From assembly GCA_963627915.1 (NCBI GenBank), contig CAVGCY010000049.1:1-60945 (forward strand): 60,945 nucleotides of DNA, in the 5' to 3' direction. The notes beneath the pieces are model-generated. The model did not search any database, was not told the origin of the DNA, and saw nothing but the letters and a program-made list of their open reading frames with translations. Each line of letters starts with the position of its first letter. The first letter of the stretch is position 1. This document shows, one piece after another, positions 40,610 through 48,991 of the stretch. The stretch comes from CALACW01 sp963627915. Its GTDB lineage: Bacteria; Bacillota; Clostridia; Oscillospirales; Acutalibacteraceae. A program made the position numbers and the translations under genes.

Positions 40610-41860
40610 ATGAGTTTGTTTGGGGGAGTTATATCCGTACAGGGTATAACGTTTCTTATGTTTTCGGTTTTCTGCATAGCGGCCGTCGGTTACGCTTTGG
40701 GCAGAATAACGATTAAGGGTATCGACCTCGGTACCGCCGGCGTTTTTGTTATTTCTCTTGTTTACGGCATTCTTTTTTCAAATACGTTAAGCAGTACCGT
40801 TGTTCAAAAGCTGTCAGACGGAACGAGCGTGGATATCAGTTCCAACGCATTGAAAATAATCGAGAATCTGGGGCTTGTTTTCTTTGTAACTGCCGTCGGT
40901 TTTATTGCCGGCCCGAATTTCTTCAAAAATTTTAAAAAGAATTATAAATCCTATATTTTATTGGGAATTATTATAATCGCATCCGGCGCGCTTGCATGCA
41001 TTCTCTGCTATTTTATAGGCAAATCGAGCGAGCCGAATCACGACCAGTTTGTAGCGATTCTTGTAGGTCTGCTGTCCGGCGCTCTTACAAGCACGCCTGC
41101 ATTTTCGGCTTCAAAGGCGGCGGTTGTTTCGGAATATGAGGGCGCAGTTTCCGTAGGCTACGGTATCGCATATCTTTTCGGCGTTATCGGCGTGGTTCTT
41201 TTCGTTCAGCTTATGCCCAAAATCATGAAGGCGGATATGAGTAAGGAACGCGAAAAAATAATGCTTGTAGATACGGGCTCGAAAAAAGAATATAAGGGAA
41301 ACCTGCTTCAGATGGACGGCTTCGGACTTATGCCGTTTGCTCTTGCCGTTTTAATAGGTATTGTCGTTGGAAGTATTAAGATTCCGCTTACCTCAAAAGG
41401 GCTTTCGGGAACGACATTTTCACTTACAACGACCGGAGGAACGCTTATTACGGCGTTGGTGTTCGGTCATTTCGGTCATTTCGGCAGGGTAAATATGATG
41501 CCTGATAAAAAGGTTCTCGAAACCTTCCGCGAACTCGGTCTTATGCTTTTCCTTATCGGCGCGGGTGTAAGCGGAGGCGCAAGATTCATTGAATACTTTA
41601 AGGGAATTTACTTTGTTTACGGAATGATTATGACGATTGTTCCCATGATTATCGGCTTTCTGTTTGCGAAATTCGTTCTCAAATTACCGCTTCTCAATAA
41701 CCTCGGTTCCATTACCGGCGGCATGACGAGTACGCCCGCTCTCGGAACTCTTATAAATACAGCGGGAACAGATGACGTAGCCTCGGCTTATGCTTCGACA
41801 TACCCCATAGCTCTTATATCGGTTGTTCTTGCTTCGCAGTTTATTATAATGTGGCTGTAA
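40610..41860 (+). CDS. AspT/YidE-type transporter, candidate succinate exporter
   Basis: This 416-residue membrane protein has about 10-11 hydrophobic segments and two copies of the AspT/YidE duplicated domain, marked by LLSGALTSTPAFSASKAA (first half) and GSITGGMTSTPALGTLINTA (second half). The family includes the aspartate:alanine exchanger and the corynebacterial succinate exporter SucE. Placement directly after a succinate-forming pathway suggests dicarboxylate export; this is inference. The usual TrkA-C domains between halves are missing, so it is shorter than YidE. The start is ATG 40610 behind CGGAGGA; an upstream in-frame extension is not credible. Confidence 0.78.
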   Translation: MSLFGGVISVQGITFLMFSVFCIAAVGYALGRITIKGIDLGTAGVFVISLVYGILFSNTLSSTVVQKLSDGTSVDISSNALKIIENLGLVFFVTAVGFIAGPNFFKNFKKNYKSYILLGIIIIASGALACILCYFIGKSSEPNHDQFVAILVGLLSGALTSTPAFSASKAAVVSEYEGAVSVGYGIAYLFGVIGVVLFVQLMPKIMKADMSKEREKIMLVDTGSKKEYKGNLLQMDGFGLMPFALAVLIGIVVGSIKIPLTSKGLSGTTFSLTTTGGTLITALVFGHFGHFGRVNMMPDKKVLETFRELGLMLFLIGAGVSGGARFIEYFKGIYFVYGMIMTIVPMIIGFLFAKFVLKLPLLNNLGSITGGMTSTPALGTLINTAGTDDVASAYASTYPIALISVVLASQFIIMWL

Positions 41861-41910
41861 TTTAGGAGAAATAAGAATAATTCGGTAATACGGATAATTG
41901 AAAAATGAAA

Positions 41911-41946
41911 CAGCGACTGTCGTTTATTACGGCGGTCGCTGCTTTT
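41911..41946 (+). terminator. Terminator of the transporter gene
   Basis: CAGCGACTGTCG (41911-41922) pairs with CGGCGGTCGCTG (41930-41941, minor mismatches), followed by CTTTT. Confidence 0.75.
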
Positions 41947-41969
41947 ATGTCGAAAAAACAAAAAAAGTG

Positions 41970-42002
41970 TTGACAAAAATTGACGGGGGGGGGGGGTATA
42001 AT
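41970..42002 (+). promoter_or_regulatory. Promoter with a G12 homopolymer between -35 and -10
   Basis: TTGACA (41970-41975) and TATAAT (41997-42002) are perfect boxes but 21 bp apart; a second TTGACG at 41980-41985 is only 11 bp from the -10. Twelve Gs (41985-41996) fill the spacer. Slippage to eight Gs would restore 17 bp with TTGACA. This is a likely phase-variable promoter, currently in a weak or off state. Confidence 0.75.
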
Positions 42003-42057
42003 GGCAAAAGACAAATAAGGATAAATTTGTCTCCTGTAAAACGACGGAGGACTTTCT

Positions 42058-43881
42058 ATGAAATCAACACTTAAAAAATTTTTTTCTCTGACGATATCGA
42101 TAGTTATCGTATTTGTTATTGCATCATTAACGGCAAACAGCAGTACGCTTTTTACAAACTCAATTAAAAGCGGTGCGGCTTACGTGCAAACCGATGAAAA
42201 ACTGAAAAAAATAACCGTCATTCCGACAGATACCGATAATATAACCGTGGATAATATTTTGAATGCGGCAGATGGAAATATTGAACTGCCGGACGGAGAA
42301 TCGATAAAAAATTCTGCAGAAATTATAATTGACAAGGAAAGCCATTTGCTTATAATAAAAGGCGACGTTGTTCCGGACGGAAAGATAACGGCAGGCGACG
42401 CGCGGGCGATTCTCAGAATTTCGGCAAGGCTCGATAATGCCGGCGATACGGTGCGTGAGGCGGCGGATCTTGATTCGGACGGAAAAATAACGGCATCGGA
42501 GGCAAGAGACGTGCTGAGATTTATTGCGAAACTCACAGATAGGCTTTTTAATTATTCTGAGGATGAATTCACTTCAACCGAAAAAGTGAGTGAGAGCGTA
42601 AAAGACGAAACCGACTCCCTGCCGAGCTTAACGCATACGAGGAAATCGACTGCGGAGGAAACGGAATCGAAAAAAACATCAGACGAGCACCGTACCGAGA
42701 ATACGACGGCTGAAATCGAAACGCTGAAAAAAACAGAGCCGACAGCTGAAGTTATGACAGAAAAACAGATTGAAACGAACGCAGACGTTATGATAAAAAA
42801 GCGTCCAGAGACGACTTCGGAAATTACAACAAAAAAACATACCGAAACGACATCGGAAACTACAACAGAAAAGCGTTCCGAAACGTCTGCCGAAATTTCA
42901 ACGCAAAAGCAGACTGTGACTTCCGCAGAATCAACAACTGTAAAAAAGTCCGAACCGACAGCTGAGGCTTCAAGCGAAAATCTTACCGAGCCTGCGTCGG
43001 AGACTGTGGCAGAAAAAAAACAGGAAACGAAATCCGAAACAAGGTTAACGACAGAATCCGCGTCAATTCGCGATTCTGAAAATACATCAGTTTCTTATGA
43101 AGAGGAGAGCAGTACCTCGGAAAGAGAAGATAATAAAATAATCTGGGTAGCTTTAGGCGATTCAAAAACCGATTTTGATAACAACGGCGTTTCAAGACCG
43201 GATAATTATCCGTACTGGATTGTAAAACGGAATCCGCAACTTGAGCTTATTAATTTAGGATCTGCGGGCGGAATGATTACCAACGAAAGAGTAAAAAATG
43301 CGGGTGATACGGAGATTTTATATTCGAGTATGTATAAAAAAGCAACGGAAATTAATGTAAAACCCGATATTATAACGGTTGCGGGAGGCTTTAACGATTG
43401 GAACTGGAGTGTGCCTCTCGGTGAATTTACAACGGATATATCGTCGTATGATACGAGTGCCGAGGCTAATATTGCAAATTCGGGAAATACTCTTCCCTTT
43501 AAAAATACGTTTTATGCGGGGGTATTCAGACTTGCCGGGTATTTGAAAACAGAATATCCCGATACTCCTATTCTGTGGATTACGCCCTGTCCGACAGCTG
43601 TTCGGAACGGAGGAGGCGCAAACGGACATGACGTAAATCAGCCGTTGTCGGCATATGTGCAGGCAGTAAAAGATGTGTGCGGTTACTTCTCGATTCCCGT
43701 ATGCGACATGTCGGCTGAAACTACGGTACCGTATTACACACCCGAGGATTTGAAAAATTACTGGCGCAGTTCCGACGGTATTCACCCGAACGGAAAAGCG
43801 TCCGAGATATACAGTTTTAAAATAGAGGAATACATGAAAAAAGTGTATGAATCTTATGGATATGAATGGGATAATGAATAA
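42058..43881 (+). CDS. Secreted dockerin-SGNH esterase
   Basis: This 607-residue protein has a signal peptide (hydrophobic to about residue 25), a module of about 75 residues like that of the first protein in the window, and a type I dockerin (DVVPDGKITAGDAR and DLDSDGKITASEAR, about 103-160). Then come a Glu/Thr/Lys-rich linker of about 170 residues with TTEKRSETSAE-like repeats and a C-terminal SGNH hydrolase. The hydrolase has WVALGDSKTD (Ser nucleophile), AGGFNDWNW and SDGIHPNGKA (Asp-x-x-His). It is likely a cellulosome-type carbohydrate esterase. Unusually the dockerin is internal, not C-terminal. CGGAGGA precedes the ATG. The promoter is the G12 element. Confidence 0.88.
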   Translation: MKSTLKKFFSLTISIVIVFVIASLTANSSTLFTNSIKSGAAYVQTDEKLKKITVIPTDTDNITVDNILNAADGNIELPDGESIKNSAEIIIDKESHLLIIKGDVVPDGKITAGDARAILRISARLDNAGDTVREAADLDSDGKITASEARDVLRFIAKLTDRLFNYSEDEFTSTEKVSESVKDETDSLPSLTHTRKSTAEETESKKTSDEHRTENTTAEIETLKKTEPTAEVMTEKQIETNADVMIKKRPETTSEITTKKHTETTSETTTEKRSETSAEISTQKQTVTSAESTTVKKSEPTAEASSENLTEPASETVAEKKQETKSETRLTTESASIRDSENTSVSYEEESSTSEREDNKIIWVALGDSKTDFDNNGVSRPDNYPYWIVKRNPQLELINLGSAGGMITNERVKNAGDTEILYSSMYKKATEINVKPDIITVAGGFNDWNWSVPLGEFTTDISSYDTSAEANIANSGNTLPFKNTFYAGVFRLAGYLKTEYPDTPILWITPCPTAVRNGGGANGHDVNQPLSAYVQAVKDVCGYFSIPVCDMSAETTVPYYTPEDLKNYWRSSDGIHPNGKASEIYSFKIEEYMKKVYESYGYEWDNE

Positions 43882-43884
43882 TAA

Positions 43885-43922
43885 AAAATCACCGCTTGTG
43901 CGCGTTCACAGGCGGTGATTTT
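43885..43922. terminator. Bidirectional terminator between the esterase gene and tmk
   Basis: AAAATCACCGC pairs with GCGGTGATTTT around an inner TTGTG/CACA stem. Convergent genes stop on either side. Confidence 0.85.
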
Positions 43923-43940
43923 GATATGCTTTATATTTTT

Positions 43941-44564
43941 TTATTTGTAAAGTTCGAGTACGGCGGATTCTATATCGTCCGCGACTTCGTCTATCGTTTT
44001 CGACGCGTCGATAATTTTTATATTTTCGTCGTCCTTAAGCATATCGATAACGTCGTAAAAGCGTGCGCGTATATCCGTAAGATACGGGATATTTTCATAA
44101 ATTTCAATATCGTCAGAGCTTCTTGCGGAGCTGATTCTCCGCATGCTGACCTCAGGCGTGAGGTCGAGAAATATGCACAAATCGGGCTTTCTGATATCTT
44201 CGCAGCCGAGATTGAGATTTTTAAGCCATTCCATGCCGACGTCAACGCCCTGATAGGCAAGCGTGGAATAATAATATCTGTCGCACAGAACGGTTTCACC
44301 GCTGTTTAAATGCGCGGTTATACCGTCGTTCTGGTCTGTATTATGGTCGATTCTGTCGGCTGTAAAAACGGCGGCGCAGAGCGATTTTGCCGCAGGTCTG
44401 CCGGAGAGATATTCACGGCAAAGCTTTCCGTATGTGTTTTTTGTCGGTTCTGCGGTGCAGTGCGTTTTAATCAAGCGTTTTTCAAGCCTGTCGGATATAA
44501 TTTTTATTTGAGTGGTTTTACCGCTGCCGTCGAGCCCCTCGATAACTATAAATTTAGAATCCAT
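43941..44564 (-). CDS. tmk: Thymidylate kinase
   Basis: This 207-residue protein phosphorylates dTMP to dTDP. The P-loop is EGLDGSGKTTQ (about 9-19), the DRY-like motif is CDRYYYSTLAYQG and the lid follows PDLCIFLDLTPEVSMRR. The gene is 3 bp downstream of rsmA on the minus strand, in a run with replication genes. Confidence 0.95.
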   Translation of the reverse strand: MDSKFIVIEGLDGSGKTTQIKIISDRLEKRLIKTHCTAEPTKNTYGKLCREYLSGRPAAKSLCAAVFTADRIDHNTDQNDGITAHLNSGETVLCDRYYYSTLAYQGVDVGMEWLKNLNLGCEDIRKPDLCIFLDLTPEVSMRRISSARSSDDIEIYENIPYLTDIRARFYDVIDMLKDDENIKIIDASKTIDEVADDIESAVLELYK

Positions 44565-44567
44565 TTA

Positions 44568-45440
44568 TTATTTTTCTCCAGTCAGTTTATATAATTCATT
44601 GCTTAATCTGCACAGTTCGTCCATTGTCAGAGCCTCGGCGCGGACATTTGCTTTAAGTCCCGCGTTTTCGAGTGCGGAATTTACAGTGTTTTTATCCAGT
44701 CCGAGTGCGGATGACAGTCCGTTCGCCGCTGTTTTTCTGCGCTGTGAAAAAGCTCCGCGGACGGTTTTGAAAAAGAATTTTTCATCCGCGATATCAAAAT
44801 CCTTCGTTTTTCTTATATCAAGCCGAATAACCTCGCTGTCGACATTCGGCTCGGGCATAAAGCAGTCTCTCGGTACTTCAAAAAGCTTGCGCGCCTTTGC
44901 ATAGTAATTTACCGCCGCCGTAACAGCGCCCGACTGTCTTGAGCCGACCTCGGCGCAGAGCCTTTCGCCCGCCTCGCGCTGAACCATGACCGTTACTGTT
45001 TTAAAATCGATTCGGCTTTCAAGCAGCATCATTATGACAGGCGATGTTATATAATAGGGGAGGTTCGCGCACACGCAAACGTCAGAGCAGTCCGGAAAAT
45101 TGCCGTTAATAAGTTTTTTTAAGTCGATTTTCATAATGTCGGCGTTTATGACGTCGATGTTGTCAAAGGACGACAAAGTTTCGGAAAGTATGGGCAGAAG
45201 CCTTGTATCAAGCTCGACGGAAACGACCTTCTTTGCGCGTTTTGCAAGCTCCGCCGTGAGAACTCCTACGCCTACTCCAATCTCGATAACGCCTGAATTT
45301 TCAGTGATTCCGGACATTTGCGCCATGTTCGGACATACGTCCGGATTTATTATAAAATTTTGTCCGAGTCCTTTTGAAAATGAAAATCCGTGACGGGACA
45401 TTATTTTTTTAATGACGTTTATATTTGTTAATTCGTACAT
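44568..45440 (-). CDS. rsmA: 16S rRNA dimethyladenosine transferase
   Basis: RsmA (KsgA) dimethylates the two adjacent adenines in helix 45 of 16S rRNA. This 290-residue protein has the opening GLGQNFIINPDVC (about 23-35), the SAM motif VIEIGVGVGVLTAEL (about 49-63) and the catalytic NLPYYITSP (about 120-128). It is full length and shares the minus-strand cluster. Confidence 0.96.
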   Translation of the reverse strand: MYELTNINVIKKIMSRHGFSFSKGLGQNFIINPDVCPNMAQMSGITENSGVIEIGVGVGVLTAELAKRAKKVVSVELDTRLLPILSETLSSFDNIDVINADIMKIDLKKLINGNFPDCSDVCVCANLPYYITSPVIMMLLESRIDFKTVTVMVQREAGERLCAEVGSRQSGAVTAAVNYYAKARKLFEVPRDCFMPEPNVDSEVIRLDIRKTKDFDIADEKFFFKTVRGAFSQRRKTAANGLSSALGLDKNTVNSALENAGLKANVRAEALTMDELCRLSNELYKLTGEK

Positions 45441-45455
45441 ATAATATATGATCCT

Positions 45456-46409
45456 TTATTTTTTAAGCTGCCGGATATCTTTTCCGACAAAATTGAGAGC
45501 CTGATATTCGCTTATAAGGCGTGATGTTACGCGGCGCGAATATCTTTTTTCAAGCTCTGCGGGCGTGAGATTTGTGCTTATTATGGTAGGCTTGCCGGTA
45601 AGCATACGGTTGTTTACGATATTATAAAAAACGGATACCGTAAACGACGTTGAAAATTCCGCGCCGAGGTCGTCGATTATCAAAAGATCGGAATCCGTTA
45701 TGATTTCCTCAGTATTTTCATCGGATTTAAGGCGGTTGAAGTGTTCGTTTTCTATTCTCGAAAAAAACGATTGAGCCGAACCGTAAATGACGTTGTACCC
45801 TTTCTTTATTGCCTCTCCGGCTATGGCAAGAGACAGATGCGTTTTTCCAAGTCCGGTTTCGCCCATCATTATGAGACTGTATGAATCCATGCCGAAATCA
45901 TCGGCGTATGATACGCAGTAATTGAAAATTTTACTCATAACGACGCGGTCGCCGCCCTCGTAAAAGCTTAAATCGAAGTCGTCGAATGAAGACAGCTTCA
46001 GCGGCGATGTTTTACTCAGCTGTTCCATTGCAATGTGCTTTAAAAGCTGTTTGTGACATGTGCAGATTCTGCCCTCGAAAAAGCCGGTGTCAGAGCATTT
46101 TTTGCATGTATACGGTGTTTCGAGATAGTCCTCCGGAAGCGACGCGTCCTTTAAAAGAGCCGCGATGTCCGATTGAGCTTTCAGATTGCAGCTGCGGAGT
46201 TTTTCTATATATTCTGCGGCGTTTTCACCCATTCCTATAACCTTGAGAACTCCGAATGCCGATTCCTTCATCCTTTTTTCAATTTCAAGATACTGCGGTT
46301 TCATCGAGGCAAGCGCGTCGCGGTGTTCGCGCTGAGTCATTTCCGCCTCGCTCTTTCTTTTTGCAAGCTCATCGCGGGCAAGCTCGAAAATTTTATTTCC
46401 GAACGGCAT
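45456..46409 (-). CDS. DnaI/DnaC-like helicase loader ATPase
   Basis: This 317-residue protein has an N-terminal helical region, a zinc-like motif YTCKKCSDTGFFEGRICTC (about 99-117) and an AAA+ domain with Walker A GETGLGKTHLS (about 184-194), Walker B LLIIDDLGAE (about 246-255) and arginine-finger region RRVTSRLI. It should load the replicative helicase at origins or restart sites. It lies 6 bp after the DnaD-like gene, its usual partner in Firmicutes. IstB-type transposition ATPases share the fold, but no transposase is present. Confidence 0.9.
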   Translation of the reverse strand: MPFGNKIFELARDELAKRKSEAEMTQREHRDALASMKPQYLEIEKRMKESAFGVLKVIGMGENAAEYIEKLRSCNLKAQSDIAALLKDASLPEDYLETPYTCKKCSDTGFFEGRICTCHKQLLKHIAMEQLSKTSPLKLSSFDDFDLSFYEGGDRVVMSKIFNYCVSYADDFGMDSYSLIMMGETGLGKTHLSLAIAGEAIKKGYNVIYGSAQSFFSRIENEHFNRLKSDENTEEIITDSDLLIIDDLGAEFSTSFTVSVFYNIVNNRMLTGKPTIISTNLTPAELEKRYSRRVTSRLISEYQALNFVGKDIRQLKK

Positions 46410-46415
46410 GTTTAA

Positions 46416-47540
46416 TCACCTGCTTTTCTTTGTTTTTGTCGGTATATCCGCGGGATTGAACGCTTTTTCTATATCGTATGAAGCTTTGACTTCTGCGGAT
46501 GCCGGAATTGTCGTTTTCTTTGCTTTTTCGGTCTTTTCGCGGAACTGTTCGTTGTGTTTTTCAATGTCGCCGACTGTTTTTAATCCTGAATTATGCCACG
46601 CCGTGAGCATGGTATCCATATATTTAAAATTGAGCTTTCCCGTTTTTTCCGTCATGCGCTCATATGCGTAATAAATAATCTGCGCGCCGTATCCGTATGT
46701 CTCGGACCATTTGAAAAGATATTCGCTCTGTTTGGACGTAGGTTTGGGATTATCAAGCCCCGTCATGACCTTAAGCTCGTTCCACAGCGAATTAACGTTT
46801 TCGAGCGCGGCAATTCGTTTCGCGGCTTTTTCAAATGTATCGATGTCGTTTTCCGCCCAATCTTCGCCTATCTTTTCTATGTAACGAACGCTTTTTTTTC
46901 CGACGGACTGCGCATATTCGCACAGCATGACGACAACCTCCGGAGGCAGGCCCTCATGATCCGTCAGATAGAGAAGGCTTGACTGCGTGTCATAGCCGAG
47001 TGTTCTGCCGAAAATTCGCTCAACCTCGTAAAACATACCGCGTATATCGCGGCTTTCCGTAATTCTTGCCGCAATCTGTTCGTGGGTCGGTCTGACGGCC
47101 GGAGGCATGGTATGCTCGGGCTGTTCCAGAGTTCGTTGTGAAGCAGCGTACGGTTTTTCGTTTTTATCACTGTTTTTCTCGGTCGTTTCGGCGGACGTTT
47201 GAATATTTTTAAAGAAGGACGTCTGACCCGATTTCTCGATTGTCAAAACGGGGGAGTATTCGTCTTTCGACTGATTATTGACGTTGCCGAATTTATTTGA
47301 AGGTTCGCCGAGACTTATGATCCCCGCCTCAATCCAATACTGAAGCGCGTCGGAAATGTCCGCGCACGGTATTCCAAGCGCGGACGAAACGTCTTGAATT
47401 TCGGGCTTCTCCGCGCTGTGACGGAAAATCCACAGCAGGACTTTGAGCTGAACCGCGCCTGCAAGGCGTATATGCTTGTCCGCAACCGATGCCGGCAGTA
47501 CAAAAACCGAGTTGTACGCGGACGGATTAATTGTTATCAT
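46416..47540 (-). CDS. DnaD/DnaB-type primosome protein
   Basis: The N-terminal part of this 374-residue protein is winged-helix-like (LRHS-like ALGIPCADISDALQYW region, about 40-75). After a poorly conserved linker (about 85-165) come two DnaD-type domains: one around HEGLPPEVVVMLCEYAQSVG (about 190-250) and one around YGYGAQIIYYAYERMTEKTG with FKYMDTMLTAW (about 290-335). It acts with the downstream DnaI-like ATPase in initiation. No strong ribosome-binding site was noted. Confidence 0.88.
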   Translation of the reverse strand: MITINPSAYNSVFVLPASVADKHIRLAGAVQLKVLLWIFRHSAEKPEIQDVSSALGIPCADISDALQYWIEAGIISLGEPSNKFGNVNNQSKDEYSPVLTIEKSGQTSFFKNIQTSAETTEKNSDKNEKPYAASQRTLEQPEHTMPPAVRPTHEQIAARITESRDIRGMFYEVERIFGRTLGYDTQSSLLYLTDHEGLPPEVVVMLCEYAQSVGKKSVRYIEKIGEDWAENDIDTFEKAAKRIAALENVNSLWNELKVMTGLDNPKPTSKQSEYLFKWSETYGYGAQIIYYAYERMTEKTGKLNFKYMDTMLTAWHNSGLKTVGDIEKHNEQFREKTEKAKKTTIPASAEVKASYDIEKAFNPADIPTKTKKSR

Positions 47541-47554
47541 TTATAAAACTCCGA

Positions 47555-47998
47555 TTACTTTTTTCCTGTAGAGCCGAATCCGCCCGCGCCCCTGTCTGTT
47601 TCGTCAAGCTCGTCGGCAATCTGTATTTCGGGGAGTGTGACGGGCGCGATTACAAGCTGTGCGATTCTGTCGCCCGGCTCGACGGTGTAAGGAGTATCGA
47701 ATTGATTTACGAGGCCGCAAATAATCTCTCCGCGGTAGTCGGAATCTATAACGCCGACGCAGTTTGCGGGAGCGACGCCGTGTTTTATCGCAATTCCGCT
47801 CCTTGCGTAAACAAAAGCGGCGTATTCGGGACTTTCAATTTGAATTGCAATTCCCGTATGAATTTTCTTACATTCGTGCGGATTTATCGTAACGCTTTCG
47901 CTTTCCGCCGAACAGAGATCCATTCCCGCGCTTCCGCTCGTTGCACGGGAGGGGATTACGGCGTTGTCATTTAACTTTTTTATTTTAAGTACAGGCAT
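47555..47998 (-). CDS. dut: dUTP diphosphatase
   Basis: This 147-residue trimeric-type dUTPase hydrolyses dUTP to dUMP. Motifs are AGMDLCSAES (1), ARSGIAIKHG (2), GVIDSDYRGEI (3), PGDRIAQLVI (4) and the C-terminal arm GAGGFGSTG (5), all intact. It lies 4 bp after zapA. Confidence 0.96.
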   Translation of the reverse strand: MPVLKIKKLNDNAVIPSRATSGSAGMDLCSAESESVTINPHECKKIHTGIAIQIESPEYAAFVYARSGIAIKHGVAPANCVGVIDSDYRGEIICGLVNQFDTPYTVEPGDRIAQLVIAPVTLPEIQIADELDETDRGAGGFGSTGKK

Positions 47999-48002
47999 AT
48001 TT

Positions 48003-48353
48003 TTATTCTCCGTTTTTGTCGTCTTCGGGAAGCTTTTTGCTCTTTTTAAGCTTCATATTTTCGCGTTTGAGCGTATCTCTCTGCGTTTTTGCTTTTGCCG
48101 CGTCTTCGAGGCTTTCCTTTAAACGTTCTCTGAGTTCTTCGCATTCTTTCTGAGCCTTATGAAAAGAATCCGCGTATTCCAGGCTTAAAAGCACAGTTGC
48201 CTGCGCGTCCGTTATAAAACGCGAACGAGCCGTGATTTCGCCTAAACGCGAGTCTATTTCAGAGGCAAGAAATTCCGCGTATTGAGGAGTATTATCCGTA
48301 ATTACGATATAGTTTACTCCGCCGATAGTGAGTTTTACTTTATTTTTGTCCAT
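48003..48353 (-). CDS. zapA: Cell division protein ZapA
   Basis: ZapA bundles FtsZ filaments at the division ring. This 116-residue protein has the N-terminal beta/alpha head (VKLTIGGVNYIV, about 5-16, and ITDAQATVLLSLEYAD) and a C-terminal coiled coil rich in Lys/Glu (about 65-105). It is the first gene of the minus-strand replication/division run. Confidence 0.85.
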   Translation of the reverse strand: MDKNKVKLTIGGVNYIVITDNTPQYAEFLASEIDSRLGEITARSRFITDAQATVLLSLEYADSFHKAQKECEELRERLKESLEDAAKAKTQRDTLKRENMKLKKSKKLPEDDKNGE

Positions 48354-48493
48354 GAGCTTTCTCCTTAACTGTTACGCTTCCAAGATATATTATACATTTT
48401 TAAACAAAAATAATCAATATATATTTTGTTTTTCTACTTGTAATAAACGCACGGGTCTGTTATACTTATAATTAATTATATATTAAAAAAGAG

Positions 48494-48991
48494 ATGAGAA
48501 TCGTGACAAGCGCACTAAGCGTCGTCGGAGAGCTTAAAAAGCGGTCGATGACCGTGTCATTTGCCGAGTCGTGCACCGGCGGACTTATTGCAAAAATGAT
48601 AACGGACGTGAGCGGTTCTTCATCCGTGTTCGAGTGCGGTATCGTTTCGTATTCGGACAGAATAAAGCGCGAAATACTTCACGTAAGAAAAGAAACGCTT
48701 GAAAAGTATACGGCTGTCAGCGAACAGACCGTGATTGAAATGGCTGAGGGCGTGCGCAGACTGTCGGGATCCGATATAGCCGCCGCCGTCAGCGGAATTG
48801 CGGGACCCGAGTCCGACGGTTCGGGTGCGCCGGTCGGACTTATATGGATATGTGTTGCCGCGGACGGAAAAACCGTGACAAAAAAGCTTACAAATTCATT
48901 TAAAACGAACGTAAGGGAGCAAAACAGGCTCTCTGCCGCCGAGGCGGTATTCAGTACAATATTATCAATTTTCGGAAGTGAATCAAAATGA
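48494..48991 (+). CDS. pncC: Nicotinamide-nucleotide amidohydrolase (CinA C-terminal domain)
   Basis: This 165-residue stand-alone CinA-C domain deamidates nicotinamide mononucleotide. The core reads SFAESCTGGLIAKMITDVSG (about 24-43, with the catalytic Ser in AESCTGG) and SGIAGPESDGSGAPVGLIW (about 99-117). The N-terminal MoCF half of full CinA is missing; a degenerate copy lies 3.4 kb downstream. The ATG at 48494 has a weak GAG site; GTG at 48503 is possible. The stop overlaps the sortase ATG (ATGA). Confidence 0.92.
   Translation: MRIVTSALSVVGELKKRSMTVSFAESCTGGLIAKMITDVSGSSSVFECGIVSYSDRIKREILHVRKETLEKYTAVSEQTVIEMAEGVRRLSGSDIAAAVSGIAGPESDGSGAPVGLIWICVAADGKTVTKKLTNSFKTNVREQNRLSAAEAVFSTILSIFGSESK

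Noticed and set aside
41985..41996. G12 tract as a mere sequencing error
   Set aside because: Length may be off by a base or two, but its exact position between perfect promoter boxes argues for function; kept as a finding with read-level checks.
45456..46409. IstB transposition helper
   Set aside because: The AAA+ fold is shared, but there is no IstA or inverted repeat, and a DnaD-type gene is adjacent, so a helicase loader is the better reading.
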